Source: Pseudomonas sp. KUIN-1
GTDB lineage: Bacteria; Pseudomonadota; Gammaproteobacteria; Pseudomonadales; Pseudomonadaceae
Assembly: GCF_009176725.1 (NCBI RefSeq)
Contig: NZ_AP020337.1
Span: 5,153,501-5,217,500, forward strand
Length of the DNA: 64,000 nt
Reading direction: 5' to 3'
The notes under the pieces are model-generated. The model ran no database searches and was not told the DNA's origin. It saw only the letters and a list, made by a program, of their open reading frames with translations. Every line of letters begins with the position of its first letter. The first letter of the stretch is position 1. Below, in pieces: positions 17,017 through 24,784 of this stretch. Both the position numbers and the translations under genes were made by a program.

Positions 17017-18219
17017 ATGTCGCCGTGGCTGACAGTCGTGGGAATCGGAGAAGACGGTTACAAGGGGCTCGGCAAGAACGCCAGACACGCGCTGCTGCAT
17101 GCTGATCAGGTGTTCGGCGGCCCGCGCCAACTGGCGTTGCTGCCGCCGTGCATTCGCGCCGAGCGACGTGCGTGGCCCAGCCCTTTCTCGTTGAACCCTG
17201 TGCTCGAGCAGCGCGGTGCCGAGATCTGCGTGCTGGCCAGTGGCGACCCGATGATGTTCGGCGTCGGCGCCAGTCTTGCACGCGTGGTCAGCATTGACGA
17301 AATGCGTATTCTGCCTGCGCCCTCCTCTTATTCTCTGGCCGCCGCCCGCCTCGGCTGGCCCCTGCAGGACGTCGTCACCCTGTCGGTGGTTGCCCGGCCG
17401 GTGGCCGCGCTGAACGCGCACTTCCACCATGGCATGCGTCTGCTGGTGTTGAGCAACGACGGCAGCAGCCCCGCCGTGATTGCCGGTTTGTTGCGCGAGC
17501 GCGGCTTTGGTCCAAGCCGCATGACCGTCCTGGAGCATCTGGGTGGCGAAGCCGAACGGCGCGTCGAAGGGCTGGCCAGCGAGTGGGGCAACCCCGAGAT
17601 CGCCGCGCTGAACCTGGTTGCCATCGATTGTCGCGCCGATGCCAGCGCCATCCGTCTGAGCCCCGTTTCAGGTCTGCCGGACAGCGCCTTCGAACATGAC
17701 GGCCAGCTCACCAAGCGCGACGTACGCGCCATCACCCTCGCCCGCCTTGCACCGCTGCCGGGCGAACTGTTGTGGGATGTCGGCGCGGGCTGCGGCTCCA
17801 TCGGCATCGAATGGATGCGCGCGCACCCGACCTGCCGGGCGATGGCCATCGAAGCCGATGAAGGCCGCCAGCAACTGATCGAATTCAACCGCGACGCACT
17901 CGGCGTACCCGGCCTGCAACTGGTGCGGGGCAGCGCGCCTCAGGCATTGAGCGGTCTGGAGCGCCCGGATGCGATTTTCATCGGCGGTGGCGTGACGCGT
18001 ATCGGCGTGCTGGAAACCTGCTGGGAACAACTGCGTCCGGGTGGCCGACTGGTCGCCAATGCGGTCACCCTGCAAAGCGAAACGGCCTTGATGGCCTGGC
18101 GCGAACGGCATGGCGGCGAGCTGACCCGTATCCACGTCGCCCACGCGCAGCCCCTTGGCGAATTCGACACGTGGCGTCAGGCGTTGCCGATCACTCTGCT
18201 GGACGTAGTCAAACCCTGA
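17017..18219 (+). CDS. cobL: Precorrin-6Y C5,15-methyltransferase (decarboxylating)
   Basis: CobL methylates C5 and C15 of precorrin-6B and removes the acetate side-chain carboxyl at C12. The 400-residue product fuses a CbiE-type tetrapyrrole methylase (WLTVVGIGEDGYKGLG, VLASGDPMMFGVGASLAR, PAPSSYSLAAARLGWP) to a CbiT-type class I methyltransferase (LTKRDVRAITLARL, LLWDVGAGCGSIGIEWMR, GVTRIGVLETCWEQLRPGGRLVAN). GAGGTAGG precedes the ATG. The stop overlaps the cbiD start (TGATG). Confidence 0.95.
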   Translation: MSPWLTVVGIGEDGYKGLGKNARHALLHADQVFGGPRQLALLPPCIRAERRAWPSPFSLNPVLEQRGAEICVLASGDPMMFGVGASLARVVSIDEMRILPAPSSYSLAAARLGWPLQDVVTLSVVARPVAALNAHFHHGMRLLVLSNDGSSPAVIAGLLRERGFGPSRMTVLEHLGGEAERRVEGLASEWGNPEIAALNLVAIDCRADASAIRLSPVSGLPDSAFEHDGQLTKRDVRAITLARLAPLPGELLWDVGAGCGSIGIEWMRAHPTCRAMAIEADEGRQQLIEFNRDALGVPGLQLVRGSAPQALSGLERPDAIFIGGGVTRIGVLETCWEQLRPGGRLVANAVTLQSETALMAWRERHGGELTRIHVAHAQPLGEFDTWRQALPITLLDVVKP

Positions 18220-19331
18220 TGCGCGAGGAAACCGCCGAACAACCTGCGCCACTGCGCAGTGGCCTGACCACTGGCAGCTGTGCGACCGCGACCAGCCTCG
18301 CGGCGGCGCGGTTGTTGCTCTGCGGGCAAGTCAGCGATGCGGTGGACATCGTCCTGCCCAAGGGTAAGCAGGTGCAGATGCGTCTGGAATTCTGCCGGCT
18401 TGTGGATAACTTCGCGGAAGCCGCCACCCTCAAGGATGCCGGCGACGATCCGGATGTCACCCACGGCGCGCTGGTGTTTGCCCGCGTCAGGCTGCAAGCG
18501 GCAGCGGGCGTACGCTTCTTGGCAGGCGCAGGTGTCGGCACCGTGACCCGCCCCGGGCTGGTGCTGGCAGTGGGTGAGCCGGCCATCAACCCGGTGCCCC
18601 GGCGCATGATGACCGAGCATTTGCTGCAACTGGCCGAAGAACAAGGCTACAGCGGCGGATTCGAAGTAACGATCGGCATCGAGGGCGGCGAGGCGCTGGC
18701 GCTCAAGACCATGAACCCGCGCCTGGGCATTCTCGGCGGACTGTCGATTCTCGGCACCAGCGGGATTGTCCGGCCGTTCTCCTGCGCGGCTTATATCGCC
18801 TCGATCCACCAAGGTATCGATGTTGCTACCACCAACGGCTATCGGCATATCGCCGCCTGCACCGGCAATGCCAGCGAAGACACCATGCGCCGCGTGTACA
18901 AAATCCCCGATATCGCCCTGATCGAGATGGGCGACTTCGTCGGTGCCGTGCTCAAGCACTTGCGCAAGGTGTCTGTGGATAAGTTGAGCGTGTGCGGCGG
19001 CTTCGGCAAGATCAGCAAGCTGGCCGCCGGCCATATGGACCTGCACAGCCGCCATTCCAGCATCGACCTGCCACAGCTGGCGCACTGGGCTGCGGATGTC
19101 GGCGCGGATGCAGGTCTGCAACAGCAGATCCTTGCAGCCAACACCAGTCAGCAAGCGCTGGCGATGAGTGCTGCGGCGGGTGTGCCACTGGGTGACGAAG
19201 TGTGTCGCCACGCGCTGAATTTCGCGCGCAGCATCGTGCCTGCGAGCGTTCAGGTGGAGGTTTTCGCAATTGATCGTCAAGGCGGGCTGGTGGGTCAGGC
19301 TGGCGTTGACTCACAGAGAGAAGCGACATGA
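18219..19331 (+). CDS. cbiD: Cobalt-precorrin-5B C1-methyltransferase (CbiD)
   Basis: CbiD methylates C1 of the corrin ring. The 370-residue protein starts MREETAEQPAPLRSGLTTGSCATATSLAAA, with the family signature SGLTTGSCATA, and has VNPRLGILGGLSILGTSGIVRPFS-type and SVCGGFGKISKLAAGHMDLHSR motifs. The ATG at 18219 shares its A with the cobL stop, which is why it was preferred over the longer open frame. In an otherwise aerobic-type set (cobG, cobK, cobL) CbiD takes the place of the unrelated CobF, which is not seen in this window. Confidence 0.94.
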   Translation: MREETAEQPAPLRSGLTTGSCATATSLAAARLLLCGQVSDAVDIVLPKGKQVQMRLEFCRLVDNFAEAATLKDAGDDPDVTHGALVFARVRLQAAAGVRFLAGAGVGTVTRPGLVLAVGEPAINPVPRRMMTEHLLQLAEEQGYSGGFEVTIGIEGGEALALKTMNPRLGILGGLSILGTSGIVRPFSCAAYIASIHQGIDVATTNGYRHIAACTGNASEDTMRRVYKIPDIALIEMGDFVGAVLKHLRKVSVDKLSVCGGFGKISKLAAGHMDLHSRHSSIDLPQLAHWAADVGADAGLQQQILAANTSQQALAMSAAAGVPLGDEVCRHALNFARSIVPASVQVEVFAIDRQGGLVGQAGVDSQREAT

Positions 19332-20047
19332 AACGTATCCTGCTGCTGGGCGGCATTACCGAGGCGCTGGCCATTGCGCGAAGGCTCGGGCCTGAGCACA
19401 TCTACAGCCTGGCGGGCGTGGGCCGGGTGCCGTCGGATCTGGCCTGCCAATTGAAGGTCGGCGGTTATGGCGGCGCCGAGGGCATGGCGCAGTACATGGG
19501 CGAACAGGGCGTCGACCTGCTGCTGGACGCAACCCATCCCTACGCCGCGCAGATCAGCCACAACGCAGCGCGTGCGGCCAGGCTGGCGGGCATTCCCTGC
19601 TGGGCCTTGCGCCGCACCGCGTGGCAGGCAGGTCCGGGGGATGACTGGCGTGAAGTGGCTGACTGGTCAGAACTGGCCTCTGCCTTGCTCCCCTTCAAGC
19701 GCCCGCTGTTCACGCTGGGTCGTGAGCCCTTGCAGCACCTGAACGAAATCCCCCCGCACCAGTTCTGGACACTCCGGGCACTGGACGACTACCCCGGCAA
19801 CGAACGCTGCGAAGTGATCGGCGCACGCGGCCCCTTCATGCTGGAAGACGAACGCCAGTTGTTCGAACAGCGCCGCATCGACGTACTGATCAGCAAAAAC
19901 AGCGGCAGCAGCTCCACCGAACCCAAACTGGATGTCGCCCGCGAACGCGGCCTGCCCGTCCTGATCCTCAAACGCCCGCAGTTGCCTGACGTCGACCGGC
20001 TGTTCTGGGGCGTGGATGAGGTGCTGGAGGCCTTGGGGCTGGATTAA
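19328..20047 (+). CDS. cobK: Precorrin-6A reductase
   Basis: CobK reduces precorrin-6A with NADPH. The 239-residue product shows the family opening ILLLGGITEALAIARRLG, LLLDATHPYAAQISHNAARAARLAGIPCWALRR, TLGREPLQHLNE and LISKNSGSSSTEPKLDVARERGLPVLILKRP. Its start overlaps the cbiD stop (ATGA). It is the last gene of cobL-cbiD-cobK. The REP array starts about 40 bases after its stop. Confidence 0.94.
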   Translation: MKRILLLGGITEALAIARRLGPEHIYSLAGVGRVPSDLACQLKVGGYGGAEGMAQYMGEQGVDLLLDATHPYAAQISHNAARAARLAGIPCWALRRTAWQAGPGDDWREVADWSELASALLPFKRPLFTLGREPLQHLNEIPPHQFWTLRALDDYPGNERCEVIGARGPFMLEDERQLFEQRRIDVLISKNSGSSSTEPKLDVARERGLPVLILKRPQLPDVDRLFWGVDEVLEALGLD

Positions 20048-20323
20048 TGAGCCGTCAGTCCTCATGAAAATTCTGAAAACACCCCGACCCTGTGGGAGTG
20101 AGCTTGCTCACGAAGAGGCCGGTGCAGTCGCTGAAAATCTATATATCCGTGACTACGCCTTCGCGAGCAAGCTCGCTCCCACAAGATCAGCGCTGCCGCA
20201 TGAACATCTACATGACTTGAAACACCCCAGCCCTGCGGGAGTGATCAACATGGCTTGAAACACCCCGGCCCTGGACTGCCCCCAAGAAGTTGGACACCAA
20301 TCCGACCTAATGGGGGTGTTCAA

Positions 20324-20839
20324 ATGGCCAAGTATTCAGAGCAATTCAAACTCACCGTCGTCAAAGCGTACCTTGAAGGCAACATCGGCTTTCGTAAGGT
20401 GGCCAGTCAGTTCTCGATCGATTTCAGCCTGCTTCGACGCTGGGTCGCCAATTACAAGAGCCATGGGCACACAGGCCATCGCAAGCCTGGTCTTCGGTAC
20501 AGTAAAGCCTTCAAACGCTCAGTGCTTGAGCACAAGCGCGAGCACGGGCTGTCGCTTCGCCAGACCGCAGCGCATTTTGGTATTGGTGATCCTGGCCAAA
20601 TAGTCATTTGGGAACAGCAGCATTACAGTGACGGTCTAGCCCCGCGTGTTCCCACAAGAAGAAAGCCTGCTGCCATGCCCAAGAAGCCTTATCCCACCGA
20701 ACCCGTAACCGCTGACGATACGCACAAGACACGCGACCAGTTAATGGCCGAGCTTGAATACCTGCGCATGGAGAACGCTTACCTAAAAAAGTTGGAAGAG
20801 TTGAAGGAGCAGCAACGACGGCAAAAGAAAAAGCCCTGA
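20324..20839 (+). CDS. IS3-family transposase OrfA
   Basis: This 171-residue protein has two helix-turn-helix segments of the IS150 type (FKLTVVKAYLEGNIGFRKVASQFSIDFSLLRRWV and FKRSVLEHKREHGLSLRQTAAHFGI) and ends in a leucine-zipper-like coiled coil (LMAELEYLRMENAYLKKLEELKEQQ). It binds the IS ends. The frame ends at TGA just after an AAG-AAA-AAG lysine run at about 20825-20833, which could serve as a slippery site for -1 frameshifting into orfB. The ATG at 20324 was chosen because the open frame upstream runs outside the IS. Confidence 0.92.
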   Translation: MAKYSEQFKLTVVKAYLEGNIGFRKVASQFSIDFSLLRRWVANYKSHGHTGHRKPGLRYSKAFKRSVLEHKREHGLSLRQTAAHFGIGDPGQIVIWEQQHYSDGLAPRVPTRRKPAAMPKKPYPTEPVTADDTHKTRDQLMAELEYLRMENAYLKKLEELKEQQRRQKKKP

Positions 20840-20868
20840 TCGTCAAACAACTGAGGAACCGGTTTCCG

Positions 20869-21675
20869 ATGTGCGCCCTTCTGACGCTGGCGGGCCTGGC
20901 GCGCAGCACGTTTTACTATCAGGCTCAGGTGCAATCCAGACCCGATCCAGATGCAGCTCTGAAGCAGGAGATAGAGCGTGTTTATCACGAGGAGAGAGGT
21001 CTTTATGGGGCTCGGCGTATCACGGCGGTCATTCGCAACTCAGGCACGTTGGTCAACAAGAAGGTTGTGGAGCGATTGATGGCTGAACTGGGCCTGAGAT
21101 CAGTTGTGCGACCCAAGAAGTACCGCTCCTATAAGGGCACCGTCGGGAAAATTGCGCCGAATTTGCTGGAGCGCAAGTTCACGGCGCAACGCCCGAACCA
21201 GAAATGGGTGACCGATGTGACCGAGTTTAAAGTGGCCAATCGAAAGCTGTATCTCTCGCCCGTGATGGACCTGTACAACGGTGAGATCGTGGCGTACGAA
21301 GTGTCTACCAGGCCGTGCTTTGAGCTGGTCACCAATATGCTGGACAAGGCTCTCCAGCAGTTGCAGGACGAGCCGAAGCTTGTGATGCACTCGGATCAGG
21401 GCTGGCAGTATCAACACGCGCAGTACCGTCAGAAACTGGCGGTAAAGGGTGTAAAGCAAAGCATGTCTCGTAAGGGAAATTGCCTGGACAATGCCGCAAT
21501 GGAAAGCTTCTTTGGTACGCTGAAGTCCGAGTTTTTCTATTTGAAACGATTTGAAAGCATAGAAGAGCTGAAGGCAGGTCTGGATGAGTACATCCGCTAC
21601 TACAACCATGACCGCATCAAGCTGAAGCTAAACGGCTTGAGCCCCGTAAAATACAGGGCTCAGGCGGCGAGCTAA
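20869..21675 (+). CDS. IS3-family transposase OrfB (DDE catalytic domain)
   Basis: OrfB carries the retroviral-type integrase core: D in WVTDVTEFK, D in VMHSDQGWQYQHAQY and E in KGNCLDNAAMESFFGTLKSEFF, plus an N-terminal HTH_21-like part (ARSTFYYQ, YGARRITAVIRNSG). Its frame is -1 relative to orfA and is open upstream into the lysine run, so the active enzyme is probably an OrfAB fusion made by programmed frameshift rather than translation from the ATG at 20869. No internal stop or deletion is visible. Confidence 0.93.
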   Translation: MCALLTLAGLARSTFYYQAQVQSRPDPDAALKQEIERVYHEERGLYGARRITAVIRNSGTLVNKKVVERLMAELGLRSVVRPKKYRSYKGTVGKIAPNLLERKFTAQRPNQKWVTDVTEFKVANRKLYLSPVMDLYNGEIVAYEVSTRPCFELVTNMLDKALQQLQDEPKLVMHSDQGWQYQHAQYRQKLAVKGVKQSMSRKGNCLDNAAMESFFGTLKSEFFYLKRFESIEELKAGLDEYIRYYNHDRIKLKLNGLSPVKYRAQAAS

Positions 21676-23192
21676 AGCTGTCCAACTTTCGGGGGGCAGT
21701 CCACCCTGTGGGAGTGAGCTTGCTCACGAAGAGGCCGGGGCAGTCGCTGAAAATCTATATATCCGTGACTCCCCCTTCGCGAGCAAGCTCGCTCCCACAA
21801 GATCAGCGCTGCTGCAGAACATCTACGTGGCTCGAAAACACCACCGACCTGCGGGAGTGATCAACATGGCTTGAAACACCCCGGCCCTGTGGGAGTGAGC
21901 TTGCTCACGAAGAGGCCGGGGCAGTCGCTGAAAATCTATATATCCGTGACTACGCCTTCGCGAGCAAGCTCGCTCCCACAAGGTCAGCGATGCCGCATGA
22001 ACATCTACATGACTTGAAACACCCCAGCCCTGTGGGAGTTATCCACATTCCTCGAAAAAACTCTGGACCTGTGGGAGTGAGCTTGCTCACGAAAAGGCCG
22101 GGGCAGTCGCTGAAAATCTATATATCCGTGACTACGCCTTCGCGAGCAAGCTCGCTCCCACAAGATCAGCGCTGCTGCAGAACATTTACGTGGCTCGAAA
22201 ACACCACCGACCTGCGGGAGTGACCCACAGGGCTTGAAAACACGCCGGACCTGTGGGAGTGAGCTTGCTCATGAAAAGGCCGGTGCAGTCGCTGAAAATC
22301 TGTTGATCTGCTAATCCGCCTTCGCGAGCAAGCTCCCACAAGATCAGCGCTGCTGCAGAACATCTACGTGGCTCGAAAACACCATCGACCTGCGGGAGTG
22401 ATCCACAGGGCTTGAAAACACGCCGGACCTGTGGGAATGAGCTTGCTCACGAAGAGGCCAGGGCAGTCGCTGAAAATCTATATATCCGTGACTACGCCTT
22501 CGCGAGCAAGCTCGCTCCCACAAGGTCAGCGATGCCGCATGAACATCTACATGACTTGAAACACACCAGCCCTGTGGGAGTTATCCACATTCCTCGAAAA
22601 AACTCTGGACCTGTGGGAGTGAGCTTGCTCACGAAGAGGCCGGGGCAGTCGCTGAAAATCTATATATCCGTGACTACGCCTTCGCGAGCAAGCTCGCTCC
22701 CACAAGATCAGCGCTGCTGCAGAACATCTACGTGGCTCGAAAGCACCCCCGACCTGCGGGAGTGATCCACAGGGCTTGAAAACACGCCGGACCTGTGGGA
22801 GTGAGCTTGCTCACGAAGAGGCCGGGGCAGTCGCTGAAAATCTATATATCCGTGACTACGCCTTCGCGAGCAAGCTCGCTCCCAAAAGATCAGCGCTGCT
22901 GCAGAACATCTACGTGGCTCGAAAACACCACCGACCTGCGGGAGTGATCCACAGGGCTTGAAACACCCCGGCCCTGTGGGAGTGAGCTTGCTCACGAAGA
23001 GGCCGGGGCAGTCGCTGAAAATCTGTTGATCTGCTAATCCGCCTTCGCGAGCAAGCTCGCTCCCACAAGGTCAGCGATGCCGCATGAACATCTACATGAC
23101 TTGAAACACACCAGCCCTGTGGGAGTTATCCACATTCCTCGAAAAAACTCTGGACCTGTGGGAGTGAGCTTGCTCACGAAGAGGCCGGTTTT

Positions 23193-23660
23193 TCACAGCC
23201 AAATTGCGTCCCATAAGGGATAATCGCGTACGCTTTTGACCAGGTTGGCTCGAACAGGATTGGCAACGATATAACGGGCAAAATCCAAAAGGCTTTCTTC
23301 AGTGCGGATGCTGACGTCGTGGAATCCGCTTTGCCAAAAAGGTCCACTGCAGCCTCTGGCTCTGTTGATGGCGATCGCGCTTTTCGATTTAACGCGCTGT
23401 ACAACGCTGGATAATGAGTGGCTATTCAACTGCAGTAGCCAGTGAATGTGGTCGGGCATTACAACCCAGGCTAATGAATCGGCCAGTTGCTGCGCCTGAA
23501 CATGTCGAAGCTCATCCACCAACAGACGCCCCATGCGCCAATCGGAAAAGACAGGAGTTCTCTGGAATGTTTTTGCGGTGACCAAATAAATCTGGCCGGT
23601 ACCGGAGAATCGCCCCAAGCGTAAACGATGTGATTGTGATCTCTGATTCATCCTCATCAC
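23193..23660 (-). CDS. REP-associated tyrosine transposase (RAYT / TnpA-REP)
   Basis: RAYTs are Y1 HUH single-strand nucleases related to IS200/IS605 transposases and are thought to mobilise REP sequences. The 155-residue protein has GRFSGTGQIYLVT near the start, the HUH motif MPDHIHWL (H71, H73) and the catalytic tyrosine in FARYIVANPVRANL (Y130). The gene ends three bases from the truncated last unit of the REP array. All signature residues are present, so it looks intact. The start may be either of two nearby ATGs (MMRM). Confidence 0.93.
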   Translation of the reverse strand: MMRMNQRSQSHRLRLGRFSGTGQIYLVTAKTFQRTPVFSDWRMGRLLVDELRHVQAQQLADSLAWVVMPDHIHWLLQLNSHSLSSVVQRVKSKSAIAINRARGCSGPFWQSGFHDVSIRTEESLLDFARYIVANPVRANLVKSVRDYPLWDAIWL

Positions 23661-23793
23661 CTTATGGCTGCGTGCCGGGGAACGACTCTACGAAACGGGC
23701 TCACTCAGCGGCGCTCAAAGGTTTGCCCAGGTGTTTCGGACTTCCAGTTGAGCTACCTTTCACTCCTTCATCGAATCCCCCGGAGAATCCCTC

Positions 23794-24255
23794 ATGCTCA
23801 AACAAGCACTGCTGCTGGCCGCACTGCTGCTGCCAGCCTGCCTCGTCCACGCCCATGAGTACAAGGCAGGGCCATTGCTGATCGGCCATCCGTGGTCAAT
23901 GGAGCTGCCGCCCAATGCACCAACCGTGGCGGCCTATTTCACCCTCGAGAACAAGGGTGACAGCGCCGACCGCTTGATCGGCGTCGACACGCCCATCGCC
24001 GGACAGGCGCAGTTGCATGAGCATGTACACGCCGACGGGCTGATGAAGATGCAGCACGTGCAGGCGGTCGACATACCGCCTGGCGCGAAGGTGGTTTTCG
24101 CACCCATGGCCTGGCACGTGATGCTGCTGGACATCAAGGACCGTTCGAAGCTGGTGGTCGGCCAGCGCTTCCCGATGACCCTGCATTTCGAAAAGGCGGG
24201 GGATATCGAGGTGCAGGTCGTGGTACAAAAGCAGGCTTCGGAGCACCAGCACTGA
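23794..24255 (+). CDS. Periplasmic PCu(A)C-type copper chaperone
   Basis: Members of this family bind Cu(I) in the periplasm and help assemble cytochrome oxidase or handle copper. The 153-residue product has a signal peptide (MLKQALLLAALLLPACLVHA) and the copper-binding pattern: a conserved H in LHEHVHADGLMKMQHV, then AWHVMLLD (H-x-M). A CGGAGAA ribosome site precedes the ATG. Two downstream genes on the same strand (DUF2946 and PepSY) form a likely metal-related operon. Confidence 0.9.
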   Translation: MLKQALLLAALLLPACLVHAHEYKAGPLLIGHPWSMELPPNAPTVAAYFTLENKGDSADRLIGVDTPIAGQAQLHEHVHADGLMKMQHVQAVDIPPGAKVVFAPMAWHVMLLDIKDRSKLVVGQRFPMTLHFEKAGDIEVQVVVQKQASEHQH

Positions 24256-24268
24256 GTAGCCTTCCCGA

Positions 24269-24700
24269 GTGAGCAGCGCATGCCGTCGCGACAGATCAGC
24301 CCCTCGTAATAACCGGGGAGCCTGGCTGAGTCTGTTTGCCATGTTGATGATCTTTATCGGTCCACTGGTTTCCCAGTCGATGCCGATGGATCATCACGCC
24401 GGCATGTCGATGTCCATGCCAGCCGGCATGGACATGCCGGCCGATGGTCACGCCCAGCATGGCAGCGAGCATGCGATGCCTGCCGACGCCGGTATGAGCG
24501 ATCACGCGCTGTGGGCAAAATGTGGCTATTGCACACTGCTGTTCAGTTGCCCGGCATTGCCCCATGTCCTTCAACTGGTCGCCGCCCCGCCACCCGGACC
24601 CGCTGACTTTTTCGCCCTGCTGCCCTTGCCGGGGCATGCCCGCAACGCCATCTTCCCCAATGCTCGAAGCCGGGCACCACCAGCGCTCATCACCGCATAA
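24269..24700 (+). CDS. DUF2946 family protein
   Basis: This 143-residue protein follows the PCu(A)C gene by 13 bases. It has one N-terminal hydrophobic segment (AWLSLFAMLMIFIGPLVSQ), a Met/His-rich stretch (MDHHAGMSMSMPAGMDMPADGHAQHGSEHAM) that could bind copper, and CGYCTLLFSCPALPH, which is characteristic of DUF2946. The start is a GTG at 24269 and is not certain. The biochemical function is unknown. The Met/His richness and the neighbour suggest a copper role. Confidence 0.8.
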   Translation: MSSACRRDRSAPRNNRGAWLSLFAMLMIFIGPLVSQSMPMDHHAGMSMSMPAGMDMPADGHAQHGSEHAMPADAGMSDHALWAKCGYCTLLFSCPALPHVLQLVAAPPPGPADFFALLPLPGHARNAIFPNARSRAPPALITA

Positions 24701-24784
24701 GCCGAAAAAAAGATTTCACGAGGGCGCGCGGCTCACTGCTGCGCGCCGTTCGTGCTGTGTTGTCCCTATTGGGGAGCGTTTGAC

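Larger units (their letters stand above)
20272..21703 (+). mobile_element. Complete IS3-family insertion sequence (IS150-like group), 1432 bp
   Basis: The ends are imperfect inverted repeats of about 25 bases, beginning TGGACTGCCCCC at the left and reading TGGACTGCCCCC from the right end on the other strand. Inside are two overlapping-phase reading frames typical of IS3 transposases. A 3-base CCC duplication flanks the element (20269-20271 and 21704-21706), and removing one copy with the IS restores an intact REP unit. Length, target duplication size and orfB type fit the IS150 group. The copy looks intact and potentially active. Confidence 0.93.
20086..23190. repeat. Tandem array of ten ~182-bp REP-pair (BIME) units, interrupted by an IS element
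   Basis: A forward REP (tGTGGGAGTGAGCTTGCTCAC) begins at 20091, 21707, 21888, 22070, 22252, 22430, 22612, 22794, 22975 and 23157. The steps are 178-182 bases, and the first step is also 181 once the IS and its target duplication are removed. Each full unit also contains a facing REP (GCGAGCAAGCTCGCTCCCAC) and a variable tail. Tails with GTTATCCACATTCCTCG recur only in every third unit (21888, 22430, 22975), giving a higher-order period near 545 bases. The last unit is cut off where the RAYT gene ends. Confidence 0.95.

Noticed and set aside
20324..21675. IS transposase pseudogene caused by a frameshift
   Set aside because: Two frames with -1 phase and a lysine-codon slippery run are the normal IS3 arrangement. 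No inactivating change was seen.
22412..22765. 117-aa open frame inside the REP array, with others like it (e.g. 21990-22223, 22776-22961)
   Set aside because: These are translations of the repeat itself, recurring with each unit and lacking ribosome sites.
20086..23190. CRISPR array
   Set aside because: Units are 182 bp with similar rather than unique intervening sequences, the repeats are REP hairpins, and there are no cas genes.
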